Positions 1 to 8,619 of a DNA stretch of 64,000 bases are shown here, in pieces. The stretch comes from Pelomonas sp. Root1237 (GTDB taxonomy: Bacteria; Pseudomonadota; Gammaproteobacteria; Burkholderiales; Burkholderiaceae_C): assembly GCF_001425055.1 (NCBI RefSeq), contig NZ_LMDK01000001.1:633845-697844 (forward strand), read 5' to 3'. The notes under the pieces were generated by a model. It was not told the origin of the DNA, did no database searches, and saw nothing but the letters and a program-made list of their open reading frames with translations. Every line of letters starts with the position of its first letter. The stretch's first letter is position 1. A program made the position numbers and the translations under genes.

Positions 1-19
1 CGTTTTGCAAAATTCATTG

Positions 20-200
20 ACAGGGACTTTCAGTCCGTGGAGACCTTCTGGCCTCTGCCGTAGTCGCTTCCCTCTTCGGGGGCGCGTTCCCCCGGGGCTT
101 GGACGCCCCGGTGTTAACGGGTTGGGTAGCAGGGTGCACTCGCCACGCTTTGCGCATGCACAGCCGTTTGGAGCCTCCAACTGGGAGGCGCTGTGCAGAA
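20..200 (+). ncRNA. candidate retron msr-msd RNA region
   Basis: The leader upstream of the reverse transcriptase is dense in inverted repeats, as expected for a retron template RNA. Seen directly: a 5-bp stem with a TTC loop (24-28 with 32-36), GGGGG/CCCCC (78-82 with 89-93), a 7-bp CCGGGGC/GCCCCGG stem (92-98 with 105-111) and a nested hairpin whose outer 8-bp arm is TGCACAGC/GCTGTGCA (157-164 with 190-197) and whose inner arm is GCCTCC/GGAGGC (173-178 with 184-189). Short msr-type and longer msd-type hairpins upstream of the RT fit the known architecture. I could not identify the a1/a2 pairing arms or the branching guanosine with confidence, and a1 may lie left of the window. The boundaries are therefore approximate. 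Confidence 0.4.
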
Positions 201-211
201 AGGATGCCTTT

Positions 212-340
212 ATGGCAAAGCAGCAACGACGTCCAAGCCGTCGGCGAGCGTTGAAAGACACCCTCTGGGCGAAGCTGGAGCTGGCTTTGAGAGCCACCGC
301 CAGTGTGGTCTGGCTCATCAAGACCTTCTGGGGGGTCTGA
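212..340 (+). CDS. possible 42-aa basic-hydrophobic peptide in retron locus
   Basis: This short frame lies between the structured leader and the reverse transcriptase. It has an AGGA ribosome-binding sequence seven bases before its ATG. The predicted peptide has a strongly basic first third (MAKQQRRPSRRR) followed by an alternating hydrophobic tail ending in VVWLIKTFWGV, a pattern seen in small membrane-active or nucleic-acid-binding peptides. Its stop sits in a small AGACC/GGTCT hairpin (321-338). I know of no retron family with exactly this peptide. It could be an effector, an accessory peptide, or chance coding inside the RNA region. The support is the start signal and composition only. 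Confidence 0.4.
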   Translation: MAKQQRRPSRRRALKDTLWAKLELALRATASVVWLIKTFWGV

Positions 341-377
341 TGGGAATGTCTTCAACACCCCTGTTTTCTCAGCATCA

Positions 378-1385
378 ATGAAGCGTCCTTATCTTTCCAA
401 TCAAAGTCCGCTGTACTGTCTTGAAAGCCGAAAACGGCTGGCTGGCGAAATACTGGGACTGTCGCTGCCGAAGTTGGAAGGCCTTGCGGCGCGGGCGAAC
501 AATTACCGTGAATGCACCCGCGTCACGGGTGGCAAACAGCGAACGGTTCATGTTCCGATGCCGTTGCTTCTCGCGGTCCATCGGCGCCTTGCAGTGCTGC
601 TGAATCGAATAGCCGTGCCGCATTACCTGCAGTCCGGGCAGACACATCGATCGCATCTGACAAACGCGCGTGCGCATGAGACGGCGCGCAACATCGCGAA
701 GCTGGATATTCGCCACTTCTACCCCTCGATCACGAAGGACAGAGTCTGGCACCTCTTCGTCGATGGGATGCTGTGTTCCCGAGATGTGGCATCGCTGCTT
801 GCAAGGCTTTTTACGCATCAAGGCAGCGCTCCCATCGGCAGCCCGGTCAGTCAGGTGCTTGCATTTCACGTGGTTCGGCCAATGCTGGATGAATTGCAGG
901 AACTTGCGTCGCGGCACAGGCTCCGCTTCACGTGCTATGTGGACGATCTGACGTTCTCGGGTGATGGCGCGGATCATGGCTTCCTCGCGCTGGCCGGTGA
1001 TGTCGCGCGGAGGCATGGTTTCCTTCCTCATGCAGAAGCCTGCTACGGACCGGGCGAGGACAAGCTCGTCACGGGCGTGATGTTGACGCGCGACGGGCTG
1101 CGGGTTCCTGCGCCTCAGCTGCGCCGCATCGACGCGGCGCGTCAGGAACTGCTATTGGCCGAGGGAAATGAGTCGCGTCGTGTATTGCTGTCTCGCCTGA
1201 TCGGGCATCTCGCCGCGGCAGCCAGCGTCGACGATAGCTTTCGGCCGGAGTTGAGCAGCCGCTGTTTTGCGGCACGCAAGCTCGCTGCAGCCCTGCCCGC
1301 CCGACCATCGCCGTCAGACAGCAAAGTCGCGAGTGTTGTTCCCCGTTTGCGCCCTATGAGGCTGAGCTACGGCGTCGGGACGTGA
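378..1385 (+). CDS. retron-type reverse transcriptase
   Basis: This 335-aa protein makes the RNA-linked single-stranded DNA of a retron. The retron hallmarks are visible: the NAxxH motif (NARAH, residues 96-100) just before the first catalytic block KLDIRHFYPSI, the GSPVSQ block near residue 155, the catalytic YVDD box (187-190) and the retron region-Y VTG motif (231-233). YVDD replaces the YADD that is usual in retrons. I chose the ATG at 378 because the upstream GTG at 303 would add residues without family resemblance and run through the candidate peptide region; no strong ribosome-binding site is visible. Codons end in A or T more often than in neighbouring genes, which suggests acquisition by transfer. 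No conventional effector gene follows within the window, so one may lie upstream of position 1. Confidence 0.93.
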   Translation: MKRPYLSNQSPLYCLESRKRLAGEILGLSLPKLEGLAARANNYRECTRVTGGKQRTVHVPMPLLLAVHRRLAVLLNRIAVPHYLQSGQTHRSHLTNARAHETARNIAKLDIRHFYPSITKDRVWHLFVDGMLCSRDVASLLARLFTHQGSAPIGSPVSQVLAFHVVRPMLDELQELASRHRLRFTCYVDDLTFSGDGADHGFLALAGDVARRHGFLPHAEACYGPGEDKLVTGVMLTRDGLRVPAPQLRRIDAARQELLLAEGNESRRVLLSRLIGHLAAAASVDDSFRPELSSRCFAARKLAAALPARPSPSDSKVASVVPRLRPMRLSYGVGT

Positions 1386-1423
1386 TGCGGGTGTGTTGCA
1401 AGGCCTGAGATGATGCGCAGACT

Positions 1424-1906
1424 ATGCGCGCATATCCCTTCATCCTCCTTGCCACCGCCCTCGTCCTGACCGCTTGTGCCAGCTCCAACCAGGACAAGGT
1501 CGCCACCGCCGCGACCACGCCACTCAGCGACCTCAATGTCGTTCGCGCCGACATCCCCGAGGTGCTGAAGACCGCGGCCGCGGCGCCCTACGCGACGCCC
1601 GTTGACGCCAGCTGTGGCGGCCTGGCGGCCGGCATCCGTGCGCTAGACGAAGTGCTCGGCCCTGACCTCGATGCCCCTCACACCAGTGGCAATCCCGGCC
1701 TGCTGGATCGGGGCGGAGATGCCGCCACGGGTGCGCTGCAGCGCACCGCCGAGGGGGTCATTCCTTTCCGCGGCTGGGTGCGCAAGCTGAGCGGCGCCGA
1801 GCGCTATGCACACCAGGTCAGTGCGGCCATCACGGCCGGCGGCGTCAGGCGTGGCTATCTTCGTGGGCTTTCGGCCGCCAAGGCCTGCACGGCGAAGCCG
1901 GCTTGA
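1424..1906 (+). CDS. predicted lipoprotein of unknown function
   Basis: This is a 160-aa secreted lipoprotein candidate. A short positive N-terminus and hydrophobic core end in the lipobox LTAC, with the lipidated cysteine at about residue 18. The rest is soluble, alanine-rich and has one pair of further cysteines (in DASCGG and AKACTA). I do not recognise the family. It starts 38 bp after the reverse transcriptase stop on the same strand, but its GC-rich codon use matches the chromosome rather than the retron, so it is probably not part of the retron. It converges with the erythromycin-esterase-like gene, with only 4 bp between stop codons. Confidence 0.7.
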   Translation: MRAYPFILLATALVLTACASSNQDKVATAATTPLSDLNVVRADIPEVLKTAAAAPYATPVDASCGGLAAGIRALDEVLGPDLDAPHTSGNPGLLDRGGDAATGALQRTAEGVIPFRGWVRKLSGAERYAHQVSAAITAGGVRRGYLRGLSAAKACTAKPA

Positions 1907-1910
1907 GCGC

Positions 1911-3113
1911 CTAGCGCTCCATCTTCACCGGCGCCATGTCGCGGATGTAGAAGACGCCGTCCCACTGTGCGCCCAGACCAACGCCCGTGCCCAGCGGCAT
2001 GCCGTAGCCGAACTCCATGCCGCGGGCCGGCAGGCCGATCTTGAGCTTCTTCGGGGCATTGACGAAGGCGAAGCCGGCCGAGTCGCTGGCCAGTGCCGCC
2101 TCAAGGCTGCGCGGGTAGGCCGGCGTCATGGTCTGCACCTCGCCCGACGCGAACTCCATGAAGCGGCCCTGTAGCGCCGTGGTGTTCAGCACGTAGTAGT
2201 CGCGGCCCAGCTTCTGGCCCAGGATGTCGCCGGCATAGCGATGGCTGTCGTCGAACTTCACGCCGCGCGCGACGTGGATGGTGTGGGCCCAGATGACGGC
2301 CTTGCGGCCAGGGTAGAGGCGCTTCAGCTGCCACAGCACGTTGTTGGCCATCTCGTGATCGCGCAGGTAATCGCCGTGCCAGAAGTTGGCGGCCTGGGCC
2401 TGCAGTCCGGCCAGGCTGCGGCACAGCAACTCGTCGCCGCCCGCCTTGCACAGCGTCGCTTTCAGCCGTGCGGCCACGCCATCGAAGATCTTCTCGTCAT
2501 CGCTTGACGGCGGCGTGCGGTCCATCTGCATCAGCTTGTCGGCGAGACGCTCGAACACCGGCCAGTCCGCGGCGTCGCCCCGCAAGCCCGTGCGCAGCCG
2601 CGGTGGCAATTGGCTGCGGCTTAAAGCCCCGCTGAGTTGGCTATCGATGCCCGACAGCAGCATCGGTTTCGGACCGGCCTGTGCCTCATCCAGATAGCGC
2701 AGCAGCGTGCGGCCGGCGTCGCTCTTGGAGTACATGTAGAAGACATTGCCCGGCGCCAGCGCATCGAGCTGCTCACCGCGCTGCATGGCCTGCTGCAGCA
2801 GCGCCACGTCGAAGACGCCGCTCTCCAGCAGCAGCACGTCGAAGCCTTTCTGCTCATGCAGATAGCGCACCAGCCGCGTCTTGAGCTCGAACTCCTGGCG
2901 GCCGCCATGCGTCTGCTCACCCAGGGCCACGACGCGGGCATGGCCGATGGCGTCGCCAAAGGCCTGCAGCTGCGCATCGGTCAGCTCTGCCGGTGAGTTC
3001 GCGGCCATGGGTTTCATCCGGGCGCGCACCCAGTCCATCGAGCCGTCTTCGGCCGCCCGGGCACTCGTCACCATCATCGTCAGCGCGGCCAGCGCCAGCC
3101 ATTTCCTGCTCAT
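1911..3113 (-). CDS. secreted erythromycin esterase family protein
   Basis: This is a member of the Ere/EreA-like hydrolase superfamily (PF05139). Family signatures are present: [16 protein letters not shown] near the N-terminus, LLLESG following it, and [10 protein letters not shown] in the second half, which carry the His and Glu residues used for catalysis in characterised members. The ATG at 3113 is preceded by AAGGAG at good spacing and gives a signal peptide ending in SARA; the longer frame upstream is not needed. A periplasmic location is likely. Many chromosomal members are not macrolide-resistance enzymes, so the substrate is unknown. It lies 54 bp downstream of the amine oxidase gene on the same strand and may be cotranscribed with it. 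Confidence 0.85.
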   Translation of the reverse strand: MSRKWLALAALTMMVTSARAAEDGSMDWVRARMKPMAANSPAELTDAQLQAFGDAIGHARVVALGEQTHGGRQEFELKTRLVRYLHEQKGFDVLLLESGVFDVALLQQAMQRGEQLDALAPGNVFYMYSKSDAGRTLLRYLDEAQAGPKPMLLSGIDSQLSGALSRSQLPPRLRTGLRGDAADWPVFERLADKLMQMDRTPPSSDDEKIFDGVAARLKATLCKAGGDELLCRSLAGLQAQAANFWHGDYLRDHEMANNVLWQLKRLYPGRKAVIWAHTIHVARGVKFDDSHRYAGDILGQKLGRDYYVLNTTALQGRFMEFASGEVQTMTPAYPRSLEAALASDSAGFAFVNAPKKLKIGLPARGMEFGYGMPLGTGVGLGAQWDGVFYIRDMAPVKMER

Positions 3114-3167
3114 CGCCACTCCTTCTGTGGCGGGCAGGATAGCCACTCGCAACTGGTATCTGGCTCC

Positions 3168-4736
3168 TCAGGACAGGCCCAAGCTGGGCTCCTGGTCGGC
3201 CTCGTCCACGGGCCGCGCTGGTATGGTCGCCAGCGCCAGCTCGGCGCTGTTCAGCGCCCCTTCGATGAAGCCCTGGTAGTCCGAATAGGCCTCGCCGACG
3301 ATGTGCAAGTTGCGCGCGCCGCTGCCGAAATCGAAGGCCTTGAAGGCGTCCATGACCTTCCACGAGCGCACGCCCGGCTGCCAGCCGTGGTTGGCCGCGC
3401 CGTAGGGCGCACGGGCCCAGTCGCGAATGCCATACGTGATGATGCTGTTGCGGATGTACTGGCTGGTCTCGGCCAGGCTCAGGTCGCCAAAGACGCGCCG
3501 TGCGTTGTCGGTCAACTTCAAGGCCGACTCGGCATTCGCATCCGCCGCCCGCTTCACGTCGCGGGCCACGAAGAGGGTGAAGGCATCGACGATGCGCGCG
3601 TTCTGGTCCACCTCGGCGCGGTCGTGGCGGTCGCCGTCGATGACGTAGTGGCGCCAGAACTCGGTGGACGGGCGGTCCATGTAGAGCAGCACCATGCCGT
3701 GGCCGTCGGCGTCGGCCTCGGGGGCGCGGCGGAAGTAGTGGATCTCGCGCGTCGGCATGCAGTTGGCGTATTGCTGCGGCGCCTGGCCGTAGCTCCACCA
3801 CGGCGTGTTGCAGACGAAGAAGACCTTCAGCATCGGGAAGCCATTGACGCAGTCCAGCTGCGAGCCGATGTGCTCGGGCAGGTGGCGCGTCAGCTTGAGC
3901 AGCGGCAGGCGCGGCAGCGCGAGGATCAGCCGCTCGGCGCGCAGCGTGAGGGCGCCGTTCTGCGTCGCCACGTCCAGGGCCAGCGTCGGCTTGCCCAGCT
4001 CCACGGGGCGCACGCCCATCAGCTTGTGGCCGCCGGCCAGCGTCACGTTGGCATGGCCGCGCAGCCGCGTGAGCAGCCCTTCGGTCAACTTGGCAGAGCC
4101 GCCCTCGATGCTGGCGAGCTGCTGGCCCACGGTCTTGAGCGCGCGCAGCCACCAGATGATCCATTCCGCCGCGTTCAGGTTCTCCGGGATCATGTGATAG
4201 AAAGTTCCGGTGTCGCGCAGCTTCACCAGCGCCCGGTGGCTCAGGATGCCCTGCGCCGACAACGCGTTCCAGAAGCCCATGTCCCACAGCGGCTGGCCGT
4301 GCAGCTGGGCGTGCTTGCGCAGCCGCATGTAGTCGCCTTCCGTCAGCGCATCGATCCAGGCCTGGTCATCGGGCGCACGGCCCATGATGAGCATGACCCC
4401 GCGCTTGAGCAGCTGCAGCGAGTTCAGGCCGCGCTCGGCCTCGGGCAGGTCGGTGTCATCGGTGCTGACCTGATCCGATGAAGGGCCGGAGAAATCGAGC
4501 AGGCCCACGCCGAGCTCGGCGCACAGGGCAGCGAAACGCGGCTGCAGCGTCGGCTCGAAGCGCATCGGCCCGTACTCGGCGATGAAGCCGTCCATGTCCT
4601 CGGTCTCGATGCGTCCGCCCCAGCGGTCGGCTGCGGCTTCGAGCACGAGGATGCGGTGGCCCGCGTCGGCCAGGCGCAGCGCGCAATACAGGCCCGACAC
4701 GCCGCCGCCGGCGATGACGATGTCATAGGTCGTCAT
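3168..4736 (-). CDS. FAD-dependent amine oxidase / flavin oxidoreductase
   Basis: This 522-aa protein has the Rossmann FAD-binding motif GGGVSGLYCALRLADAG immediately after the start, followed by VLEA and the GGRIET motif typical of monoamine-oxidase-type flavoproteins. Near the C-terminus NLHIVGEAYSDYQGFIEGA matches the second FAD-contacting segment of the family. The start at 4736 is fixed by the FAD motif, because the longer frame would add 22 residues before it. No export signal is seen, so a cytoplasmic enzyme is likely. The substrate cannot be told from the sequence. It precedes the erythromycin-esterase-like gene on the same strand. Confidence 0.85.
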   Translation of the reverse strand: MTTYDIVIAGGGVSGLYCALRLADAGHRILVLEAAADRWGGRIETEDMDGFIAEYGPMRFEPTLQPRFAALCAELGVGLLDFSGPSSDQVSTDDTDLPEAERGLNSLQLLKRGVMLIMGRAPDDQAWIDALTEGDYMRLRKHAQLHGQPLWDMGFWNALSAQGILSHRALVKLRDTGTFYHMIPENLNAAEWIIWWLRALKTVGQQLASIEGGSAKLTEGLLTRLRGHANVTLAGGHKLMGVRPVELGKPTLALDVATQNGALTLRAERLILALPRLPLLKLTRHLPEHIGSQLDCVNGFPMLKVFFVCNTPWWSYGQAPQQYANCMPTREIHYFRRAPEADADGHGMVLLYMDRPSTEFWRHYVIDGDRHDRAEVDQNARIVDAFTLFVARDVKRAADANAESALKLTDNARRVFGDLSLAETSQYIRNSIITYGIRDWARAPYGAANHGWQPGVRSWKVMDAFKAFDFGSGARNLHIVGEAYSDYQGFIEGALNSAELALATIPARPVDEADQEPSLGLS

Positions 4737-5100
4737 GGGAATGCTCCACTTGTATGTACAACTGGGGCGGGAGCATATCGGAGGCGGCGCCGCGGCTACC
4801 ATCGCGGCCCTTTTGCTGTGAGCGCGATCCCTGGATCCACGAAGGCGACGCGGAGACCCTCATGCCCAGTGCGATGTGACGGTCATCGCGGCCTTCTACG
4901 CCCGTGGCTTCAAGCGCGTCAGGGGCTATGCGATGGCGCCGGTGCCGCTGTGGCGGGCAGTGAGAGCGGCGGAGAGTTCTATTCGGAGCCCCTGATTCAG
5001 GGCCTTCTCCGGGCGCCACTGAGTCCCGCACGCTAGCTGACGGCAAGCGAGACAGAAGGCAACGATTGCCCTGTCGCGCCGCACCATCGAGCCGGATGCG
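4737..5100. other. 364-bp intergenic stretch without a convincing gene
   Basis: Short open stretches occur in several frames, for example a frame around 4860-4990 reading ARGFKRVRGYAMAPVPLW, but none has a start with a ribosome-binding site or a recognisable family. They may be decayed coding sequence. The promoter of the amine oxidase gene should lie at the left end. I see no tRNA, repeat or strong terminator here. Confidence 0.5.
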
Positions 5101-6600
5101 CTACGCCGCCGCGGGCGGCCCGAACCAGGTGGTCAGTGCGTCGACGAGCCCGACCCGAGGTGTGTTTCCGACCCAAGCAACATGGCCGTCGGGTCGAATC
5201 AACACCGCGTCGGGCGCAGTGACCACCCCGACTGCCGGAAGCTCCCACGTACCTATGTACTTTGCGTCGACCAGCCGAACCCGATCTGCCCAGGCAGCGA
5301 TGTCAAAGCTCCCGAGCTCACCGACGTTGAGCAGCACCGGTCGGGCACCATGCAGCAGGGAAAAGACGCGCAGCGGGCCGATCGCGGAGACCAAGTCGAG
5401 ATCGGGCATGCGGCGTCCGAGCAGGGGGTGGCCCTTGCCAAGGTCATAGTGGATGCCCAGGCCGGACATCTCCGCAGCGACTCGCTTGCGCGGCTCCTCC
5501 ATCTTGAGGAGCTCGCCCACGATGTCGCGCACGGCCAGCGTGCGATCGTCCTCGCGGTGCAGCGCAACTTGCGCCATCGTGGTCTTGAGCACGCGAGCGC
5601 CAACCGGGTGGCGCTCGGCGTGATACGTGTCGAGCAGCGTGTCCGGTGACGTGCCCTTGATCACCTGTGCCAGCTTCCACCCGAGGTTCACCGCATCCTG
5701 CAGGCCCGTATTGAGCCCCAGCCCGCCGATCGGCGAGTGAATGTGCGCGGCATCGCCGGCGAGCAACACGCGTCCCCTGCGATACGCCGTAGCCTGCCGC
5801 GTCATGTCCGTGAACCTGGAGATCCAGGTTGGGCTGTGGACGCCGTAGTCGGTGCCGCACGCGGCGATGAGCAGTTCCTTGAGATCGCGCAGCGTCGGTT
5901 CGGTGGCTGCATTCGTGTTCGGTTCGGTCACCATGACGCCGATGGGGCCGACGTCCTTGTATTTGATTTCTCCGCCTTTGATCTCGTATTCCGACCGGCT
6001 GAAGGCGTGCGTGCCCGCGAGCGACCGATGCACGCCGTACGGCGGCTTCTCCGTCATCTCCACTTCCGCGAGGACGTTGCTTGTCGTCGCATCCCAGCCC
6101 GCGAAGTCGATGCCCGCCATCTTGCGTACGAGGCTGCGCCCACCGTCGCACCCGATGAGATATTGCGCCCTCAGTGACCGACCGTCTGCGAGGGCGACGT
6201 CGACAGCCGCGTCGTGCTGCACGAAGCCCGTAAGTTCTCGGCCGTAGAGGATGGGCACCTTGAGCTCGGTGACCCAGTCGGCGAGGATGCGCTCGATGTG
6301 CTTCTGCCGCAGCGCAAGCCCATAGTTGTGGCGGGTCGGGAAGTCGCTGATGTCCAAACGGGTGACGGCGAAGCCCGTGACCTGCGCGATTTGCCCCGCC
6401 GAGAGGAATCGATCTGCGATGCCGCGCTGGTCGAGCACTTCAATGGTGCGCGAGGAGAGTCCTTGGGCACGCGCGCCGGAGAGTTCTTGGTTGGGCCGGC
6501 GTTCGACGACGGCGACGTCCACCCCTGCCAGTGCCAATTCGCCCGCCAACATCAGCCCTGTCGGGCCCGCGCCGGCGATCACCACCGCATGCTCGGTCAT
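5101..6600 (-). CDS. FAD-dependent aromatic/polyketide-type monooxygenase
   Basis: This is a 499-aa class A flavoprotein hydroxylase of the PHBH/phenol-hydroxylase superfamily, using NAD(P)H and oxygen to hydroxylate an aromatic or related ring. Seen: the FAD motif GAGPTGLMLAGELA at residues 8-21, the DG motif GCDGGRSLVRK near 155, and the GD motif LLAGDAAHIHSP followed by GLGLNTGLQDAVNLGWKLA. The C-terminal thioredoxin-like part ends in VLIRPDGHVAWVG, typical of the pentachlorophenol/rifampicin monooxygenase branch. The start at 6600 follows GGAG and places the FAD motif at the N-terminus. It is probably the last gene of the tetR-hydrolase-monooxygenase set. The substrate is unknown. Confidence 0.88.
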   Translation of the reverse strand: MTEHAVVIAGAGPTGLMLAGELALAGVDVAVVERRPNQELSGARAQGLSSRTIEVLDQRGIADRFLSAGQIAQVTGFAVTRLDISDFPTRHNYGLALRQKHIERILADWVTELKVPILYGRELTGFVQHDAAVDVALADGRSLRAQYLIGCDGGRSLVRKMAGIDFAGWDATTSNVLAEVEMTEKPPYGVHRSLAGTHAFSRSEYEIKGGEIKYKDVGPIGVMVTEPNTNAATEPTLRDLKELLIAACGTDYGVHSPTWISRFTDMTRQATAYRRGRVLLAGDAAHIHSPIGGLGLNTGLQDAVNLGWKLAQVIKGTSPDTLLDTYHAERHPVGARVLKTTMAQVALHREDDRTLAVRDIVGELLKMEEPRKRVAAEMSGLGIHYDLGKGHPLLGRRMPDLDLVSAIGPLRVFSLLHGARPVLLNVGELGSFDIAAWADRVRLVDAKYIGTWELPAVGVVTAPDAVLIRPDGHVAWVGNTPRVGLVDALTTWFGPPAAA

Positions 6601-6853
6601 CGCTCGTGTGCTCCAAGATAAAGCATAGGCCGGCTCAGTCGAAAGCAATCCTGGCTGCTGCTTCGCACCGGCCGCATCCTGCCGGATCTCTGCGGGGCTG
6701 GACCTTTGCATCGAAACCGCTTTTCAGCTCGCCGTCGAGACGAGTTCGACAACTCGTCAGCGACCGCCGCCGGAACATAGCTCAGAATTTCCCAGCGCCT
6801 TGACGCTGAAGTGTCTCCATGTCTGCAGGCAACTCCAACGGTCCGGCCCGCCA

Positions 6854-7762
6854 TCACGACGTCAGGAACGAAGCTGAGAGCCTCCCGACTGCATCGGTCG
6901 CAAGGATGTTGTAGTGGCTGGCCCCAGGCACGATGGCCAGTTGGGCAGGCGCGCGCTGCGAGCCATCCAGTCCGGCATCGCGCTGCCCACCGCCGAGCAG
7001 CTTGTAGAACTCGACGATGTGCTCCGGCCGCATGGCGTCTGCGTCGGCAAAGATGAGCATCGTCGGTGCCTTGATGCCGGCGACCGCGGCCGACCAGTCG
7101 TAGTCGTGACTTTCCATCTCGGCGATGCGGCGCATCAGCTGTTCCCAGTCGACCTCCGGGTAGAGCTTGCCCATCGGCGACTGCTTGAGATGGCCGCCGA
7201 TCATGGGCGCATTGGTGGCCATCTGGTCGAAGGCGGCGAGCACTTCGGGGAACCAGGCCGAGCGCTTCATGGCTTGGGAAACGACGACCAGGCGGTCGAC
7301 CAGGGAGGGGTGGCGAATCGCGAGCTGCAGTGCCACGCCCCCGCCGAGCGAATAGCCCATCACCGCAGCCTTCTTCAGGCCGAGGTGCTCGATCAGGGCC
7401 GCAACATCATCGGCAAGCGTCTCGAAGCGCAGCGGCCGGTCAACGTCGCGGGTGTGTCCGTGGCCTTGCATGTGCACGGCGATGACCTGATGCGAGGCGG
7501 CCAGAAGAGGCAGATTGGCGCCGAAGGCCTCGCTGGCGGCAACACCGCCATGCAGCAGCACCAGCGGCTTGCCGTTGCCGTGCACCTCGTAGTACATCTT
7601 CTGGCCGTGGATCGAGGCGTAGGCGGTCTTGGGGCTCTGCGATGTCATGGTCGTTGCTCCTGATGCGAGGGTGGTGGGGGCCGCCGGAGTGACGGCGGAA
7701 AAAGCCCTTGCCGGCAGTGCGGCGGCGGCCAAGGCGGTGAGAAAGCGGCGTCTTTCGAACAT
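6854..7762 (-). CDS. alpha/beta hydrolase with N-terminal export signal
   Basis: This 302-aa alpha/beta-fold hydrolase has the oxyanion-region motif VLLHGG, the nucleophile elbow GYSLGG and a final GASHYN histidine motif, with an acidic residue in FADADAMRP. The start is supported by AAAGGAG eight bases upstream. It gives an N-terminus with arginines and a hydrophobic stretch (RRRFLTALAAAALPARAFSA) resembling a Tat or Sec signal, so the enzyme may be periplasmic. An internal Met at 7648 would give a cytoplasmic form. It lies 90 bp downstream of the TetR gene and upstream of the flavin monooxygenase, so a role in the same pathway, such as ester or ring-product hydrolysis, is inferred. Confidence 0.85.
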   Translation of the reverse strand: MFERRRFLTALAAAALPARAFSAVTPAAPTTLASGATTMTSQSPKTAYASIHGQKMYYEVHGNGKPLVLLHGGVAASEAFGANLPLLAASHQVIAVHMQGHGHTRDVDRPLRFETLADDVAALIEHLGLKKAAVMGYSLGGGVALQLAIRHPSLVDRLVVVSQAMKRSAWFPEVLAAFDQMATNAPMIGGHLKQSPMGKLYPEVDWEQLMRRIAEMESHDYDWSAAVAGIKAPTMLIFADADAMRPEHIVEFYKLLGGGQRDAGLDGSQRAPAQLAIVPGASHYNILATDAVGRLSASFLTS

Positions 7763-7852
7763 GAAGCTCTCCTTTGGGTCGTCGAAGGCGCGAGCCGACC
7801 CCGGCGGCTCACGGAGGCCGCCAGACAGGCAATGCGCGGAAGTGGGGAAGCG

Positions 7853-8509
7853 CTAGGTCTTGCGCCGGGCGCCAACGCGTGAGCCGCGCTGCGCCGGTGC
7901 GGCCTTGGGGGGCGCCTGTGGCTTGTTGAAGGTCAGTTCGAGGTAGCGGCGCAGATGGTCCAGACAATCGGCTGCAACCGCCGGGTCATGCTGCGACTTG
8001 GCCAGCACGAAGGCGCCTTGCACGACGGCCTGGGTGAACATCGCCAGGCTGTGTGCGCTCCACTCGGCGTGCGGTGCGTGAGATGCCTTTGCCGCTTCGA
8101 TGTCCGGCTCCAGAGTCGCGGCGTGCTCCTGGATGTGCTGGCCGCTGGCTTCGCTCAGATGCGGATGCGTCGAGTACGTTTCCTGCGCCAGCATGCCAAG
8201 CAGGCAGGTGAACGCGGCCAGGTCGCCTTGCATCGCGCCACGGCGGAAGTCCACATAGGCCAGCAGCCGCGCCAGCGGGTCGGGTTCGTCTCGGAAGGCC
8301 GCACGCGAGAACATCAGGTCGGCCTTGGCCGAGAAGCGCTCGGCCGCCGCCATGGCGAGGTCTTCCTTGCTCGCGAAGTGGTGGAAGAAGCTGCCCTTCG
8401 TGAGGCCCGTGGCTTCGCAGACGTCTTCCACGCGCATCGCCGCGTAGCCCTTGATGCGGATCAGATTCACCGCCGCATCCAACAAACGCTCTCTCGAAGT
8501 CGTTGCCAT
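7853..8509 (-). CDS. TetR/AcrR family transcriptional regulator
   Basis: This 218-aa protein has an N-terminal HTH domain with the classic TetR pattern (RERLLDAAVNLIRIKGYAAM, then EATGLTKGSFFHHFASKEDLA). The C-terminal ligand domain contains one Cys in the AFTCLLGMLAQE segment, which resembles the AcuR/NemR-type branch. The start ATG at 8509 is the first residue of the conserved domain. A long palindrome 15 bases upstream is the probable operator, so the protein should repress its own transcript and the downstream hydrolase and monooxygenase genes. The inducer is unknown; an electrophilic or aromatic compound is a guess from the neighbours. Confidence 0.92.
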   Translation of the reverse strand: MATTSRERLLDAAVNLIRIKGYAAMRVEDVCEATGLTKGSFFHHFASKEDLAMAAAERFSAKADLMFSRAAFRDEPDPLARLLAYVDFRRGAMQGDLAAFTCLLGMLAQETYSTHPHLSEASGQHIQEHAATLEPDIEAAKASHAPHAEWSAHSLAMFTQAVVQGAFVLAKSQHDPAVAADCLDHLRRYLELTFNKPQAPPKAAPAQRGSRVGARRKT

Positions 8510-8523
8510 CGCACGCCCTCCTG

Positions 8524-8562
8524 CATACCGGTTGGTATGTAATCTACATACCAACCGGTATG
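8524..8562. promoter_or_regulatory. tandem palindromic operator for the TetR regulator
   Basis: Two perfect 17-bp inverted arms, CATACCGGTTGGTATGT (8524-8540) and its complement (8546-8562), are separated by five bases (AATCT). Each arm is itself an imperfect palindrome with CATACC/GGTATG ends, so the site can be read as two adjacent operators. The position directly upstream of the tetR start and the repeated ATACC half-sites fit binding of two TetR dimers. It is a sequence-based assignment. Confidence 0.8.
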
Positions 8563-8619
8563 TAGTCAAGCGGCGATGAAAACCTGTTGTCGTCTGGCTG
8601 ATGACTTGTTCTCCAAGCG

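Noticed and set aside
4860-4990. Open frames between the amine oxidase and flavin monooxygenase genes.
   Set aside because: No ribosome-binding site, no family and a stop within each short frame. At most this is a decayed gene.
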